Positions 29,001 to 37,430 of a stretch of 64,000 nt of DNA are shown here, one piece after another. The notes beneath the pieces are model-generated. The model had not been told where the DNA came from. It searched no databases and worked only from the letters and a program-made list of their open reading frames with translations. Position 1 is the stretch's first letter. Each line of letters opens with the position of its first letter. The translations under genes were made by a program, and so were the position numbers. The stretch lies in assembly GCF_017377795.1 (NCBI RefSeq), contig NZ_JAFRDR010000001.1, positions 806,001-870,000 on the forward strand. Direction: 5' to 3'. Source of the stretch: Williamsia soli (GTDB lineage: Bacteria; Actinomycetota; Actinomycetes; Mycobacteriales; Mycobacteriaceae).

Positions 29001-29487
29001 CGCTGCGGATCTCCTCGAGTCCGCGGGCCTCGAGGATGACCCATTCTTCATCGGCCATGCCGCTGAGCAGTGGCCCCCGCCAGAGCGACAGCGCGTGGTC
29101 CGCCGCGTCGAGGGCATCCTGCCAGTCATGGGCGAGGGCGCATTTGTGCGCGGTGGCCGCGGCGTCGGTGAACTCGGCGACATCGACGTCGTCGGCGGGG
29201 ACGTCGAAGACGTATCCGGGCGTCTGCCTGCGAATGGGAGACGAGCCGGCAGAGTCACTGCGCAGAGCGCGCCGTAGGTTGGAGATGTACGCCTGGAGGC
29301 TGGAGGCGGCGCTCGGTGGGGCACTCTCACCCCAGAGTGCATCGGTCAGTCGGTCGGTGGACACGACGGTGCCGCGGTGGATCAGCAGCTGCGCCAGTAC
29401 CATTCGCTGTTTCGGTGAGCCGAGGTCGACCGACTCGCCGGAGTCGGTGCGGACCGCGGCGAGTGGGCCGAGCAGCTGATAGCGCAT
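26014..29487 (-). CDS. Giant SARP-type regulator: winged helix, BTAD, NTPase and TPR-like region (copy 1)
   Basis: 1157 residues. Residues 1-95 form an OmpR/PhoB-type winged helix (VDLGSPKQRMVLAQLL, SLQAYISNLRRAL). Residues about 96-245 are the bacterial transcriptional activation domain. At about 300-620 lies an AAA/STAND-type ATPase with P-loop GPPGIGKTRLAEE and an MVVIDDAQWAD Walker B-like motif, followed by a long helical TPR-like region to the end. The layout is that of AfsR-family regulators of secondary metabolism. It is paralogous along its length to the next gene upstream. Confidence 0.9.
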   Translation of the reverse strand: MRYQLLGPLAAVRTDSGESVDLGSPKQRMVLAQLLIHRGTVVSTDRLTDALWGESAPPSAASSLQAYISNLRRALRSDSAGSSPIRRQTPGYVFDVPADDVDVAEFTDAAATAHKCALAHDWQDALDAADHALSLWRGPLLSGMADEEWVILEARGLEEIRSDCRENRITALLAVNRIADALVEVATLRDAHPFRDRSCWLHMLALHRAGRSPEALEIFTEHSDRLDAELGLEPGTELRELHTAILRHDPELAAWPRRPGWSGAAELQSPSAVRPAGETAVDVSAAPRSSSIVGRGREIEQIDHLLDDVVAGGTRWMILMGPPGIGKTRLAEEAAARLRQMGGRDVWARSPEEGAPAWWPARQLVSALGGDPDEVLSIPTDVDPDTARFTTYERVQRLIEDAAASAPLMVVIDDAQWADPMSLGALAFMATALRGHRVAVVVTIREGEGSAALGRLSSAVARGGGNRQIVVPALGPGDIAALATQVADDAIGEREIEVLAARTAGNPLFISEYARLSSHERMSGEIPLAVRSVLGRRLAGLGVEVLKILRTAAVIGDDIDIGLLSATTQLDIDELADHLDAAADDRIIVPAPGADGYTFAHGLLREEILASMPGLQRKRTHARVAAALDSGGVGTDLLSRRATHLLAALPLVDADEAVRACRAAAEDAADRWSSETAALWWQRALDAHDLLPHQRSVDIERDDLMLALLEALSRAGRGQTVLDTVESQLVAAMRAGRTATAGKLAGSLLRSSGGWPWLAPSEDPGSLLAVLEQLDGFVADDPVAHAQVLGALSVGHCYNPDPDVAAGYLTRAMDLAAELGDPDVAAEVLMARLITYSGVATHSHQVPELIEQLFALGHRQSRVDTVIAHSIATMATMNLGDVDAAARHLRHGIEGSEDLGLPVLRAQLRWMEAVIAFWRGDFAEARRHHEIAAHVHEQTELYVAGSGMVATMTLSRDQGLVTIGPASDESELLQWIRGLIATGGDTGLAGVVAAGAATTTGTPVERDLADAMIRQWLGARTAHVWTTLGHTVLLAHLVADHGLVEYADAFRTELEPFADRIAIIGQVGVVGPVALALARLHACAGDDDLAHRFNDQARTLAMDTGGAPSVLRCRLLDCSLRPASDARTRELDEIARAALALGMNGLVTEVQRITHPA

Positions 29488-29683
29488 GATTTTTTCGACT
29501 TTAGCCCGCGGGCGTGCCGTCTGCCCTTGCGTTGTCGTTCGAACGGATGTCCGCCGTCAGAACGGTGGTGGCGGGCCGTCATCGTCGGTTGATGGTTTCG
29601 GCGGGGATGTCGGTACATCGAGCATCCGACGATTCAGCCAAGACGATCGAACGTGACTGACACAGGTCTATGTGCAGGCGACG

Positions 29684-32600
29684 TCAGTCGGTTCGGCGAA
29701 GTTGCTCGTCGAGGATCCGGCATCGTTCCATGGTTGGAACGCCGCCGGTTCGCTCGGCTATTCCCCTGGCGGTGGCGACCAACTCCACTGCCACCGCGCG
29801 GTTCCCGGTGAGCATGTGAAGTCGTGCCAGGGCAAGGGCGACGGGACCAACGGAGGCCAATTGCCCGACCACGCCGATACCGTCGGTGAACGGCTCGAGT
29901 TCGGCGATGAAATCCTGGGCGTGCTCGATCAATCCGAAGTCGGCGACGACGTGGGCCAGCGCCACGGCGTGGCCCAGTGTGAACCAGACGTGCGCGCCGC
30001 GGGTGGCCTGCCGTTGCCGGACGAGGGTGTTGGCGAGATCGCGGTCGAGGGGTGCCCCGGGGATCGATGCCAATCCTGCGGCGATGACTCCGAGCATGTT
30101 GGTGTCGGTGGGACTGGCGACGACCTCGGTGATCAGTTCGCGGGCCATGACCTTCTCCGACTCCGAGAGGAAACCCTGCTCACGGCGCAGGCCCATCAGC
30201 GACATCGTCGACTGGCCGGTCACGTAGAGCTCGGTCTGCTCGTGTACCCGCTTGGCAATGGATTGGTGGTGTTCCGCGCGCTCGAAATCGCCGTGCCAGA
30301 CCGCGACCACCACCTCCATCCACCGCAACTGCGCACGCAAGATGGGCAGGCTCAGTTCTTCGGCGCCCGCGATGGCTTGCTGTAGATGGTCCTGCACCGC
30401 GGCGATGTCGCCCAGGGTGTACGCGGCCATGGTCGCGATCGAATGGGCGATGACGGCGTCGAAGCTGGCCTGGCGGTGCTCGAAAGCCAACAGTTCGCCG
30501 ATCACCGTGATGACTTCGCTCGCGTGGGTCGATACACCCGAGAAGGTGATCAGCCACGCCATCATGACCTCGGCGGTGATCTCCGGGTCGTCGGCGATCG
30601 CGGCGTATTCCTGTGCCCGCCTGATCAGTTCGGGTGCGAGCGTCGGATCCGGATGGTAGCTGTGCCCGACGCTGAGTGCCCCCAGAACCTGGGCCCGGGC
30701 TGCGGGGTCGTCGGCGACCACCTTTTCGGCCCTGGCCAGCAGGAGCAGCAGTGGAGCGGGATCCTTGGTCGGTGAGACCCACGGCCAACCGCCCCCGGAG
30801 CGCAGCAGCGAGCCTGCGAGTCTTCCCACAGTCGAGGGTTTTTCGGCTCGCACCGCCACCGTCAACGCCGTCTCGACCGTTTCGAGCACGGTTTGCCCAC
30901 GCCCCGACCGTGAAAGGGCTTCGAGTAGTGCGACGGTCAACTCGTCGCGCTGCTCGTCGATCTGCTCGGCGGCAGGCAATAGTTCGTAGGCTGCCAGGGC
31001 CTGCTGCCACCAGTACACAGCGGCCTCGGAGTTCCACCGGCTTGCGGAGTCGGTCGCAGCGCCGGCACAGGCGGCCACCGCATCCCCGGGATCGACGAGA
31101 GGCAGTGCGGCCACCAGATGCTGTGCCCGCCTGGTGACTACATCGGCGCCGACACTTTCGGTCAATACTTCGGCAACTCTGGCATGCGCCCGTTTTCGGC
31201 GCAGCGCGGGCATCTGGGCCAGCACCTCCTCGCGCAGCAGGCCGTGCGCGAACGCATAACCGCCGCTGCCGGGCGCGGCTGTGATGATCCGCTCGTCGGC
31301 GGCCTCGTCGAGATGATCTGCCAGCGAGTCGATGTCGAGATCAATGGTCCGAGACAGCACGCCGATATCGATGGTGTCGCCGATGATCGCCGCCATCCGG
31401 AGGGTCTTGAGCACCTCAGAATCGAGACCGGACAGACGAAGCCCGAGCACCGAACGTACCGCGAGCGGCAGTTCGCCTGTGTTGCGTTCTTCGCGGGACA
31501 GGCGCGCGTACTCGGACACGAACAGGGGGTTACCCCCGGTCCGGCGTACCAGGCGGGTGACCTCGTCGTCGGTCAGTTCACCTCCTGCCGTCTGCGTTGC
31601 CAGGGCAGAGGCTTCGTCGTCGTCGAGGGCCGGCACCACGATCTGGCGGTTGCCGGTGGCACGGGCGACCGCGCTGAGCAAACGTCCGATCGCGGGATGA
31701 TGCTCGCCCTCGCGGAGCGTGATCACGAACGCGATCCGATGATGGTGGGCGGAGGTCGCCATCGACGCCAGGGCGCCGACGGACATCGAATCGGCCCACT
31801 GCGCGTCGTCGACCACCACTGCCAGAGGCTTCGTCGCCGCACCTTCCTCGAGTATCCGCTGGATCCGGTCGTAGGCAGTGAAACGGGCGGTGTCGGCGTC
31901 GACACCCTCTGGCGTGGCGAGGATTTCGGCAGGGTCGGTGCCCAACGCGTCCACCAGTTGCCGCGCAGGCCACCACGCCGGTGCCCCCTCCTCTGGGTTC
32001 CTCGCCCAGATCGCACGGCCGCCCATCGACTCCAGTCGTCGGGCCGCCTCGTCGGCGAGCCGAGTCTTGCCGATACCCGGCGGCCCGATCAGGATCAGCC
32101 AACGCGTGGCTCCGGCGACGACGTCGTCGAGCAGCCGTGCGATCAGCGCTTGTTCGCGGACCCTTCCGACCAGTCCGCCGGGTGCGGGAACCTCAGGTGC
32201 CGCAGTCGAATGATCTACGGCAGGATCGGGTTCCGGTGTACGCAGTTCACCCGCGCCCGACCAACTGGGTCTGCGGGGCCAGGCCGCCAGTTCCGGGTCG
32301 TGCCGCAGTACCGCGCCCTGGAGTTCGCGGAGTTCGGCACTCGGTTCGAGACCGAGGTCGGTGTCGAGGCGACGGGCGTGATCGGCGTAGACATCCAGCG
32401 CCTCAGCCGAACGCCCCGCGCGGTGCAGCGCGAGAATGTGCAACCACGCACTGCGGTCGCGGTAGGGCTGGTCGGTGCGCAGCGCAACGACGTCCGCAAG
32501 CGCCTGCGCCAGCCTGCCGAGCGCCAACAATGCGGTGATCCTGACTTCGCGGCACCCGCTGCGAATCTCTTCGAGGCGCGCGGCCTCGGTGTGCACCCAT

Positions 32601-33049
32601 TCCTCGTCGCGCTGGCCGACGAGCAATTCGCCGCGCCACAGCTTCAACGCCCGTTCGGCGGTGTCGAGGGCCAGTGCCCACGCCTCGTCGTCGGACGCCT
32701 GCCGGGACTGGTTGGCAAGGTCGAGGAACTCGCTGACGTCGACCTCGGACTCGGCGACATCGAGGATGTACCCGTTCGACTGCCGCCGGATCGGTGAGGT
32801 CCCGACCGCGTCATCGCGCAGGGCTCGCCGCAGGTTCGAGATATAGGCCTGCAGACTCGACATCGCGCTCGGTGGTGCCTCCTCACCCCACAACGCGTCG
32901 GACAAGCGGTCGGTGGACACGACAGTGCCGCGATTGATCAGCAGAATCGCCAGGATCGTCTGCTGCTTCGGCGACCCGAGATCGACCGACACGGCACCGT
33001 CGCCCGCCCCCCGGACAACGGAGAGCGGGCCGAGTAGCTGGTAGCGCAT
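29684..33049 (-). CDS. Giant SARP-type regulator: winged helix, BTAD, NTPase and TPR-like region (copy 2)
   Basis: 1121 residues from ATG 33049, preceded by GGAAGG. A longer open frame upstream encodes basic low-complexity sequence and overlaps the decayed HNH gene. Domains follow copy 1: winged helix (1-96, starting MRYQLLGPLSVV), BTAD (about 97-247), ATPase with LIGPPGIGKTRLADEA and VVVDDAQWAD, then a helical repeat region. Copies 1 and 2 are head-to-tail and separated by 196 bp. The target genes are unknown; the FAD oxidoreductase downstream is a candidate. Confidence 0.9.
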   Translation of the reverse strand: MRYQLLGPLSVVRGAGDGAVSVDLGSPKQQTILAILLINRGTVVSTDRLSDALWGEEAPPSAMSSLQAYISNLRRALRDDAVGTSPIRRQSNGYILDVAESEVDVSEFLDLANQSRQASDDEAWALALDTAERALKLWRGELLVGQRDEEWVHTEAARLEEIRSGCREVRITALLALGRLAQALADVVALRTDQPYRDRSAWLHILALHRAGRSAEALDVYADHARRLDTDLGLEPSAELRELQGAVLRHDPELAAWPRRPSWSGAGELRTPEPDPAVDHSTAAPEVPAPGGLVGRVREQALIARLLDDVVAGATRWLILIGPPGIGKTRLADEAARRLESMGGRAIWARNPEEGAPAWWPARQLVDALGTDPAEILATPEGVDADTARFTAYDRIQRILEEGAATKPLAVVVDDAQWADSMSVGALASMATSAHHHRIAFVITLREGEHHPAIGRLLSAVARATGNRQIVVPALDDDEASALATQTAGGELTDDEVTRLVRRTGGNPLFVSEYARLSREERNTGELPLAVRSVLGLRLSGLDSEVLKTLRMAAIIGDTIDIGVLSRTIDLDIDSLADHLDEAADERIITAAPGSGGYAFAHGLLREEVLAQMPALRRKRAHARVAEVLTESVGADVVTRRAQHLVAALPLVDPGDAVAACAGAATDSASRWNSEAAVYWWQQALAAYELLPAAEQIDEQRDELTVALLEALSRSGRGQTVLETVETALTVAVRAEKPSTVGRLAGSLLRSGGGWPWVSPTKDPAPLLLLLARAEKVVADDPAARAQVLGALSVGHSYHPDPTLAPELIRRAQEYAAIADDPEITAEVMMAWLITFSGVSTHASEVITVIGELLAFEHRQASFDAVIAHSIATMAAYTLGDIAAVQDHLQQAIAGAEELSLPILRAQLRWMEVVVAVWHGDFERAEHHQSIAKRVHEQTELYVTGQSTMSLMGLRREQGFLSESEKVMARELITEVVASPTDTNMLGVIAAGLASIPGAPLDRDLANTLVRQRQATRGAHVWFTLGHAVALAHVVADFGLIEHAQDFIAELEPFTDGIGVVGQLASVGPVALALARLHMLTGNRAVAVELVATARGIAERTGGVPTMERCRILDEQLRRTD

Positions 33050-33279
33050 GGCCTGCCTTCCGACCTCGTGTCCCGTACGCGAATCGAGTAAGAGCTTAGG
33101 CGACTCGGACGGGATGCGGGATGGATAGACCGCGGGCCCTCTCACCAGGCGATCTTCGCCCCGTCGGGGCTCACACTGTGGAGTTGTCAATGTTCGCGCC
33201 GCGCCGGTGTCATCCGGTGCTGCGGTAGTAACTTCGGACTGCGTCGTCGTGGGTAGTTTCTCGTGGATTTGTGGGCGTG

Positions 33280-33687
33280 TTAGGCGGCGAGTGGTTCGTT
33301 GGTCATGGTCCGTCGGGCGTGGGACCGGATTGGTTCGGTCTTCCCGGGCGCGATGAACCAGGGGTGTCCGTCTGCCACATGGGTCGAGCTCCGCTCCGCT
33401 TCGTCTGCGCCGATGAGGACGGCCCAGCCTTTGTGGTGGATGTAGTTGCGGTGCCGACGGCACACCGGTGGGGACAGGGCGATAGCCATCTCGTGGGCTC
33501 GTCGGCTCACTGCCGCCGGCGTCGACACACGAGCTTCGGTCAACAACCCACGCACGCAGTCGTTGCGGTCGGACTCCGACAGATCCGGATCACGTCGATC
33601 GATGTGACCTAGGCCTTTGACGATGGCGTCCACGTGCTCGGCGGATACCGTCGTTGATAGGTGATCGAACAGCCCCCGCAAGTTCAT
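33280..33687 (-). pseudogene. Internally deleted DUF222-HNH endonuclease remnant (13E12 type)
   Basis: 135 codons remain open. Residues about 8-66 resemble the DUF222 N-terminal region (VRGLLTEARVSTPAAVSRRA). This is followed without the usual 200 or more residues by the end of an HNH domain (PVCRRHRNYIHH-KGW, then DGHPWFIAP and a basic tail). The HNH catalytic His-Asn-His centre is lost and about ten extra residues interrupt the GAD-DGHPW junction. Such genes are multicopy mobile-like repeats in Mycobacteriales. Confidence 0.75.
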
Positions 33688-33841
33688 GACTCGAAGCTAC
33701 CTCAAGACCTGGATTAGCACAAGTGTTCGATAGTAGTTATTTCGCTGTCCGGCAACATGTTTCGCACCATCGACAGTAGGCCGCAACCAGGATATCAGCG
33801 CGGTCTGACATCGCCGGAAACGAACCAATAGGGCACAGTCG

Positions 33842-33925
33842 ACGGTCAGAAGGGCACGCTCGGCGCGGGTTTCGGCACGGTCGGCGGCCGGTTCGGCACG
33901 GTCGGCGACTGTTTCGGCACGCTCG
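33842..33925. repeat. 21-bp tandem array, four units (family shared with 47554-47616)
   Basis: Read on the minus strand, units start CGACCGTGCCGA or CGAGCGTGCCGA and repeat every 21 bp (33905-33925, 33884-33904, 33863-33883, 33842-33862, the last divergent). The array lies just after the znuB-like stop. The rest of 33688-33940 shows no gene. Confidence 0.75.
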
Positions 33926-33939
33926 AGGAGTGCGACCGG

Positions 33940-34833
33940 TCAGGCGCCGGATGTGAGCAGCGAACCCGTCGTCGGTACGCGACGCCGCCCTGAGGTCTTC
34001 GAGCGGCGGGTGCCGACCACGCGGCACACCAGATAGATGGCGAATGAGATCGTGGTGACGAACACCGACGGCGGCAGAGCAGGCGCCAGTGACAGGATGA
34101 TGCCGCCGACGGCCGCAACCACACCGAACAGGATCGACAACCCCAGTACAACTGTCGGATTCGACGAAATCCTCATCGCGGCGGCCGCCGGCGTGATGAG
34201 TAGTGACATCACCAGCAGCGCACCGATGATCTGTACGCTTTGCGCGACCGCGGCACCGAGTAGCACAGCGAACACCACGGACAGCAGTTTCATCGGCACA
34301 CCGCGCGCCTCGGCGACCCGCGGATCGGTGCTGGCGAACAGCAGCGGCCGGTAGATGACAGCCATCACTGCCACCACGATGACCGTGGTGATCACCACGG
34401 CCACAACACCTTTTGCCCCTGCGTTGACGGCCTGGCCGGTGAGGAGGTTGAAGCCGGTTCCGGTTCGTCCGTAGAGCGCGATGAACAGCACTCCCAGTCC
34501 CAGACCGAACGCCATCACCACGCCGATCACCGAATCCCGTTCACGCACCCGGGTTCCGAGTAACCCGAAGATCACTGACGCGATCACCGCGCCGATCAGA
34601 CCGCCGAGGTTGACGCTGAAGCCGAGTAGAAGCGCGGCGGCCGCGCCGGTGAAGGTCAGCTCGCTTGTACCGTGCACCGCGAAGGACATCTGCCTGCTCA
34701 CGATCATCGGACCGAGCAGGCCGCCGAGGACACCGAGCAGGGCTGTTGCGAGCAGTGCCTGTTGAACGAAGGGGTATCCCAACAGATTGGCGGTCTCACC
34801 GAAGTCGAAGAAATCGGACCAGGTGGCGCTCAC
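33940..34833 (-). CDS. znuB: Zinc/manganese ABC transporter permease
   Basis: 297 residues with about eight membrane helices, ABC-3 family. Conserved features include GTSELTFTGAAAALLLG and the cytoplasmic loop DPRVAEARGVPMKLL that contacts the ATPase. The start overlaps the end of the ATP-binding gene by 4 bp. With the substrate-binding protein it forms a znuA-znuC-znuB operon for divalent metal uptake, most likely zinc given the His-rich binding protein. Confidence 0.88.
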   Translation of the reverse strand: MSATWSDFFDFGETANLLGYPFVQQALLATALLGVLGGLLGPMIVSRQMSFAVHGTSELTFTGAAAALLLGFSVNLGGLIGAVIASVIFGLLGTRVRERDSVIGVVMAFGLGLGVLFIALYGRTGTGFNLLTGQAVNAGAKGVVAVVITTVIVVAVMAVIYRPLLFASTDPRVAEARGVPMKLLSVVFAVLLGAAVAQSVQIIGALLVMSLLITPAAAAMRISSNPTVVLGLSILFGVVAAVGGIILSLAPALPPSVFVTTISFAIYLVCRVVGTRRSKTSGRRRVPTTGSLLTSGA

Positions 34834-35702
34834 TCAGCGACCTCTGAGGTGCCGGCGAAGTGCTGATCTGTGAGGTGATGGTCTCCGTGGCACGCGGATT
34901 CGTCCGCCCCGACGACTATGAGGCGGCCCTGCACGTGCAGGACGTCGACCCGGGTCTGGTACAGCTCGCTGAGGGTCTCCGACGTCATCACCTCGTTGGG
35001 CGTTCCGATCCGGAAGCGGCCGTCGACGAGATAGACGACGCGGTCGACGTACGGCAGGATCGGGTTGATCTCGTGGGTCACGAACAGAACCGCGGTGCCG
35101 TGGTCGCGCCGGCGCCGGTCGATCAGCGCAGCCACCCGGCCCTGGTTGGCGGGATCGAGGCTCAGGAGTGGTTCGTCGCACAGGAGCACTGTCGGATCTC
35201 CGGACAGCGCCTGAGCCACGCGCAGTCGCTGCTGCTCACCGCCACTGAGCAGGCCCAAGGGTGCGTCAGCGAAGTCGCGGGCGTCCACCTGGGCGACGGC
35301 GTCGTCGACAAGCTTGTTGCGGCGCTTCCGATTTCGCCATCCCAAACCCCAGGTCTGACCGTCTACCCCGAGGCCGACCAGATCCCGACCCCGCAGCGGT
35401 ACGCCCTCATCGTGGGTCTGCTGCTGCGGGATGTATCCGATCGTGCTGTCGCCGCGACGGAGCGTACGACCGGCAACCGTCACCGACCCGGCATCCAATT
35501 CATATTGACCCAGCAGGGTTTTCAGCAACGAGGTCTTGCCGGAGCCGTTCGGCCCCAGGACCGCGACGAACTCTCCACGAGCGAGGGTCAGGTCGAAATC
35601 GTCCCATAGCACCCGTTGCCCGAATGACAGCCGGGCGCCGCTGATGGTGACGGCAGCGGGCCGCTGCTCGCCGAGAACGGGTGCCGGTACGGGCTGGGTC
35701 AT
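34830..35702 (-). CDS. znuC: Zinc/manganese ABC transporter ATP-binding protein
   Basis: 290 residues. Walker A is GPNGSGKTS, the Q-loop is in IPQQQTH, the ABC signature is LLSGGEQQRLRVAQAL, Walker B is VLLCDEPLLSLD and the H-loop is FVTHE. The C-terminus is His-containing (ACHGDHHLTDQH), which may reflect metal sensing or chance. It is the middle gene of the znu operon. Confidence 0.9.
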   Translation of the reverse strand: MTQPVPAPVLGEQRPAAVTISGARLSFGQRVLWDDFDLTLARGEFVAVLGPNGSGKTSLLKTLLGQYELDAGSVTVAGRTLRRGDSTIGYIPQQQTHDEGVPLRGRDLVGLGVDGQTWGLGWRNRKRRNKLVDDAVAQVDARDFADAPLGLLSGGEQQRLRVAQALSGDPTVLLCDEPLLSLDPANQGRVAALIDRRRRDHGTAVLFVTHEINPILPYVDRVVYLVDGRFRIGTPNEVMTSETLSELYQTRVDVLHVQGRLIVVGADESACHGDHHLTDQHFAGTSEVAE

Positions 35703-35757
35703 CTGTTGGGCTGCCTACATCGGGTGGTGCTGGACGGATCAGGGCTGGCTGGATCGA

Positions 35758-36747
35758 TCAGGGGGTACTGGGCGCGCCGGACGCCAGGGCGGACGTCAGC
35801 GTCTCAACATTAGCCCGCTGCCACGCGATGTAGTCGGTGACTCCGACAGGAAGGGTCTCGGTGAAGTCGACGACGGGCACGCCTGCGTTGCTCGCGATGT
35901 CGAGTAGGGCTTTCGCGCTTTCATCGACCGCCTGGGTGTTGTAGACGAGCGCCCGCACCGAGCGGTCGCGGAGCAGATCCTGGGTGGCGGCGACGTCGCG
36001 CGCCGACGGCGACTGCCCGGCTTCGACAGCGTCCTGGAATCCGGCAGGGGTGACGTCCTCGAGGCCGGCTTCTGCGAGCAGATGGCCGGCGAGGGGTTCG
36101 GTCTGTGCCACCCGCGCACCGGGATTTGCGGCCTTGATGGCGGCGAGTTCGGTCTTGAGTTGCGCGATCTGCTCGTTGAACGAGCCCGCGTTGTCGCGGT
36201 AGTACTGCTCATTCGCGCTGTCTTTCTCGGACAGCGCGTTCGCGATCTTGTTCGCGACCTCGCCGACGACCGTCAAGTTGTAGAACACATGCTCGTTGAC
36301 CGCGCCGGGCGCATGGTCGTGGCCCTCTTCTTCGTGGGACTCACCATCTGCGTGCTCGTGACCCTCTTCCTCGGAGTGCTCGGTGCCCTCCATCAGATCG
36401 AAGGCGTTGACGACGATGGCGTCGGGACCCTTCGGGGCCTCTTCCATGTAGGCGTCGTAGTGACCGCCGTTGAGCACCACCACGCCGGCGTCGGAGACCC
36501 TGGCCGTGTCCTTCGCGCTGGCCTCGAACTCGTGCGGGTCGCCGTCCGGCGAGGTGTAGATCGATGTGACCTGAGCGTGCTCGCCGCCGATCGCCGAGGC
36601 GACCGCGCCCCAGACGTCGGTGGATGCGACCACGTCGACCTTGCCGTCAGAGGTGGTGCCCGCGTCGTCGGAGGAGCATCCGGCTACCACCCCGGTGGCC
36701 AGGGTGAGGGCCGCGGTGACCCCCAGGAATCGGGTCCAGGTGCGCAT
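35758..36747 (-). CDS. znuA: Zinc-binding lipoprotein, ABC transporter substrate-binding protein
   Basis: 329 residues. The lipobox VVAGC gives Cys24. Cluster A-I solute-binding fold: first ligand region GGHYDAYME, then a His/Glu/Asp-rich charged loop (about residues 117-150), typical of zinc-specific ZnuA, then NEHVFYNL and later ligand regions. The first gene of znuACB. A Zur-like box overlaps its -10 element upstream. Confidence 0.9.
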   Translation of the reverse strand: MRTWTRFLGVTAALTLATGVVAGCSSDDAGTTSDGKVDVVASTDVWGAVASAIGGEHAQVTSIYTSPDGDPHEFEASAKDTARVSDAGVVVLNGGHYDAYMEEAPKGPDAIVVNAFDLMEGTEHSEEEGHEHADGESHEEEGHDHAPGAVNEHVFYNLTVVGEVANKIANALSEKDSANEQYYRDNAGSFNEQIAQLKTELAAIKAANPGARVAQTEPLAGHLLAEAGLEDVTPAGFQDAVEAGQSPSARDVAATQDLLRDRSVRALVYNTQAVDESAKALLDIASNAGVPVVDFTETLPVGVTDYIAWQRANVETLTSALASGAPSTP

Positions 36748-36820
36748 CGGGAAGAACCTTTCACGTCGTGTGTGGGCGATTCGCGCATGGGCTCGCTGCG
36801 AACTCCGCCGAACAGACGCT

Positions 36821-36838
36821 AATGATAACCGTTACCGA
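36821..36838 (-). promoter_or_regulatory. Putative Zur box and promoter of znuACB
   Basis: Imperfect inverted repeat GATAAC-C-GTTACC (36824-36836). On the minus strand TATCAT (-10) lies inside it and TTCGCA is 17 bp upstream as -35. Zinc-type metalloregulator boxes in actinobacteria are AT-rich palindromes of this kind. Regulator identity is inferred from the target genes. Confidence 0.45.
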
Positions 36839-36851
36839 CAGGGATGCGAAA

Positions 36852-37430
36852 TCAATTCGACCCGAGGACTGACGGGGTGACGAAACGCCGTACGAGCTCT
36901 CGCTCTTCGGCGGCGTCGGCGCCCGGAGTCATCAGCAGCGACAGGATGATTCGCACCATGAAACGGCCTTGCAGGTTCGATTCGGCCCCGGGATCGTGTT
37001 CCTCTCCGTGTACGAATGCGACCGCGATGCGGTTCACCAACTCCGACGAGGTGCCGATCGCTCCTGTCAACGCGGCCGATTCGGGGAGGAACCAGGTCCG
37101 CAGCACCGGATCGGATCTGACTCCGTCGACAGCAGCCAAGATCGCCTCGGTGACCTGTTCGTGTAGGTCGGGAATCTCTGCGACCTGGTCGGCGATCTCC
37201 TTCGACAGGGTTCGCGTCTCCCGGTCGACAAAGGCCATGTAGAGGTCGCTCCGAGAGGCGAAGTAGCGGTAGAGGGTCGCACGAGAACATCCGGCAGCGG
37301 CTGCGATCTGATTCATGTTCACCGGCGCGACGCCGTGGGTGAGGAACAGGTCGGCGGCTACGTCGAGGATGCGATCGGCCGCCATGGCGGAACGATTGCT
37401 GCCTAGCCAGGAGGGTGCCTCCGGAGTCAT
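36852..37430 (-). CDS. TetR family transcriptional regulator
   Basis: 192 residues from ATG 37430, whose ATGA overlaps the P450 stop. The N-terminal HTH is at about 18-62 (ILDVAADLFLTHG, AAAGCSRATLYRYFASRSDLY). The C-terminal ligand-binding domain is unassigned. Because it is translationally coupled to the P450 gene and a perfect palindrome covers that promoter, it is probably an autoregulatory repressor of the P450 operon. Confidence 0.9.
   Translation of the reverse strand: MTPEAPSWLGSNRSAMAADRILDVAADLFLTHGVAPVNMNQIAAAAGCSRATLYRYFASRSDLYMAFVDRETRTLSKEIADQVAEIPDLHEQVTEAILAAVDGVRSDPVLRTWFLPESAALTGAIGTSSELVNRIAVAFVHGEEHDPGAESNLQGRFMVRIILSLLMTPGADAAEERELVRRFVTPSVLGSN

Noticed and set aside
31118-32797. 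559-codon plus-strand frame inside giant regulator copy 2
   Set aside because: Arg-rich shadow of a conserved multidomain protein.
26014-33049. Natural-product biosynthetic gene cluster
   Set aside because: SARP-type regulators are present, but there is no PKS, NRPS or terpene synthase nearby; one FAD oxidase and a distant P450 are not enough.
33050-33463. N-terminal extension of giant regulator copy 2
   Set aside because: The extra 138 residues are basic low complexity, overlap the decayed HNH gene and lie upstream of a good RBS and ATG at 33049.
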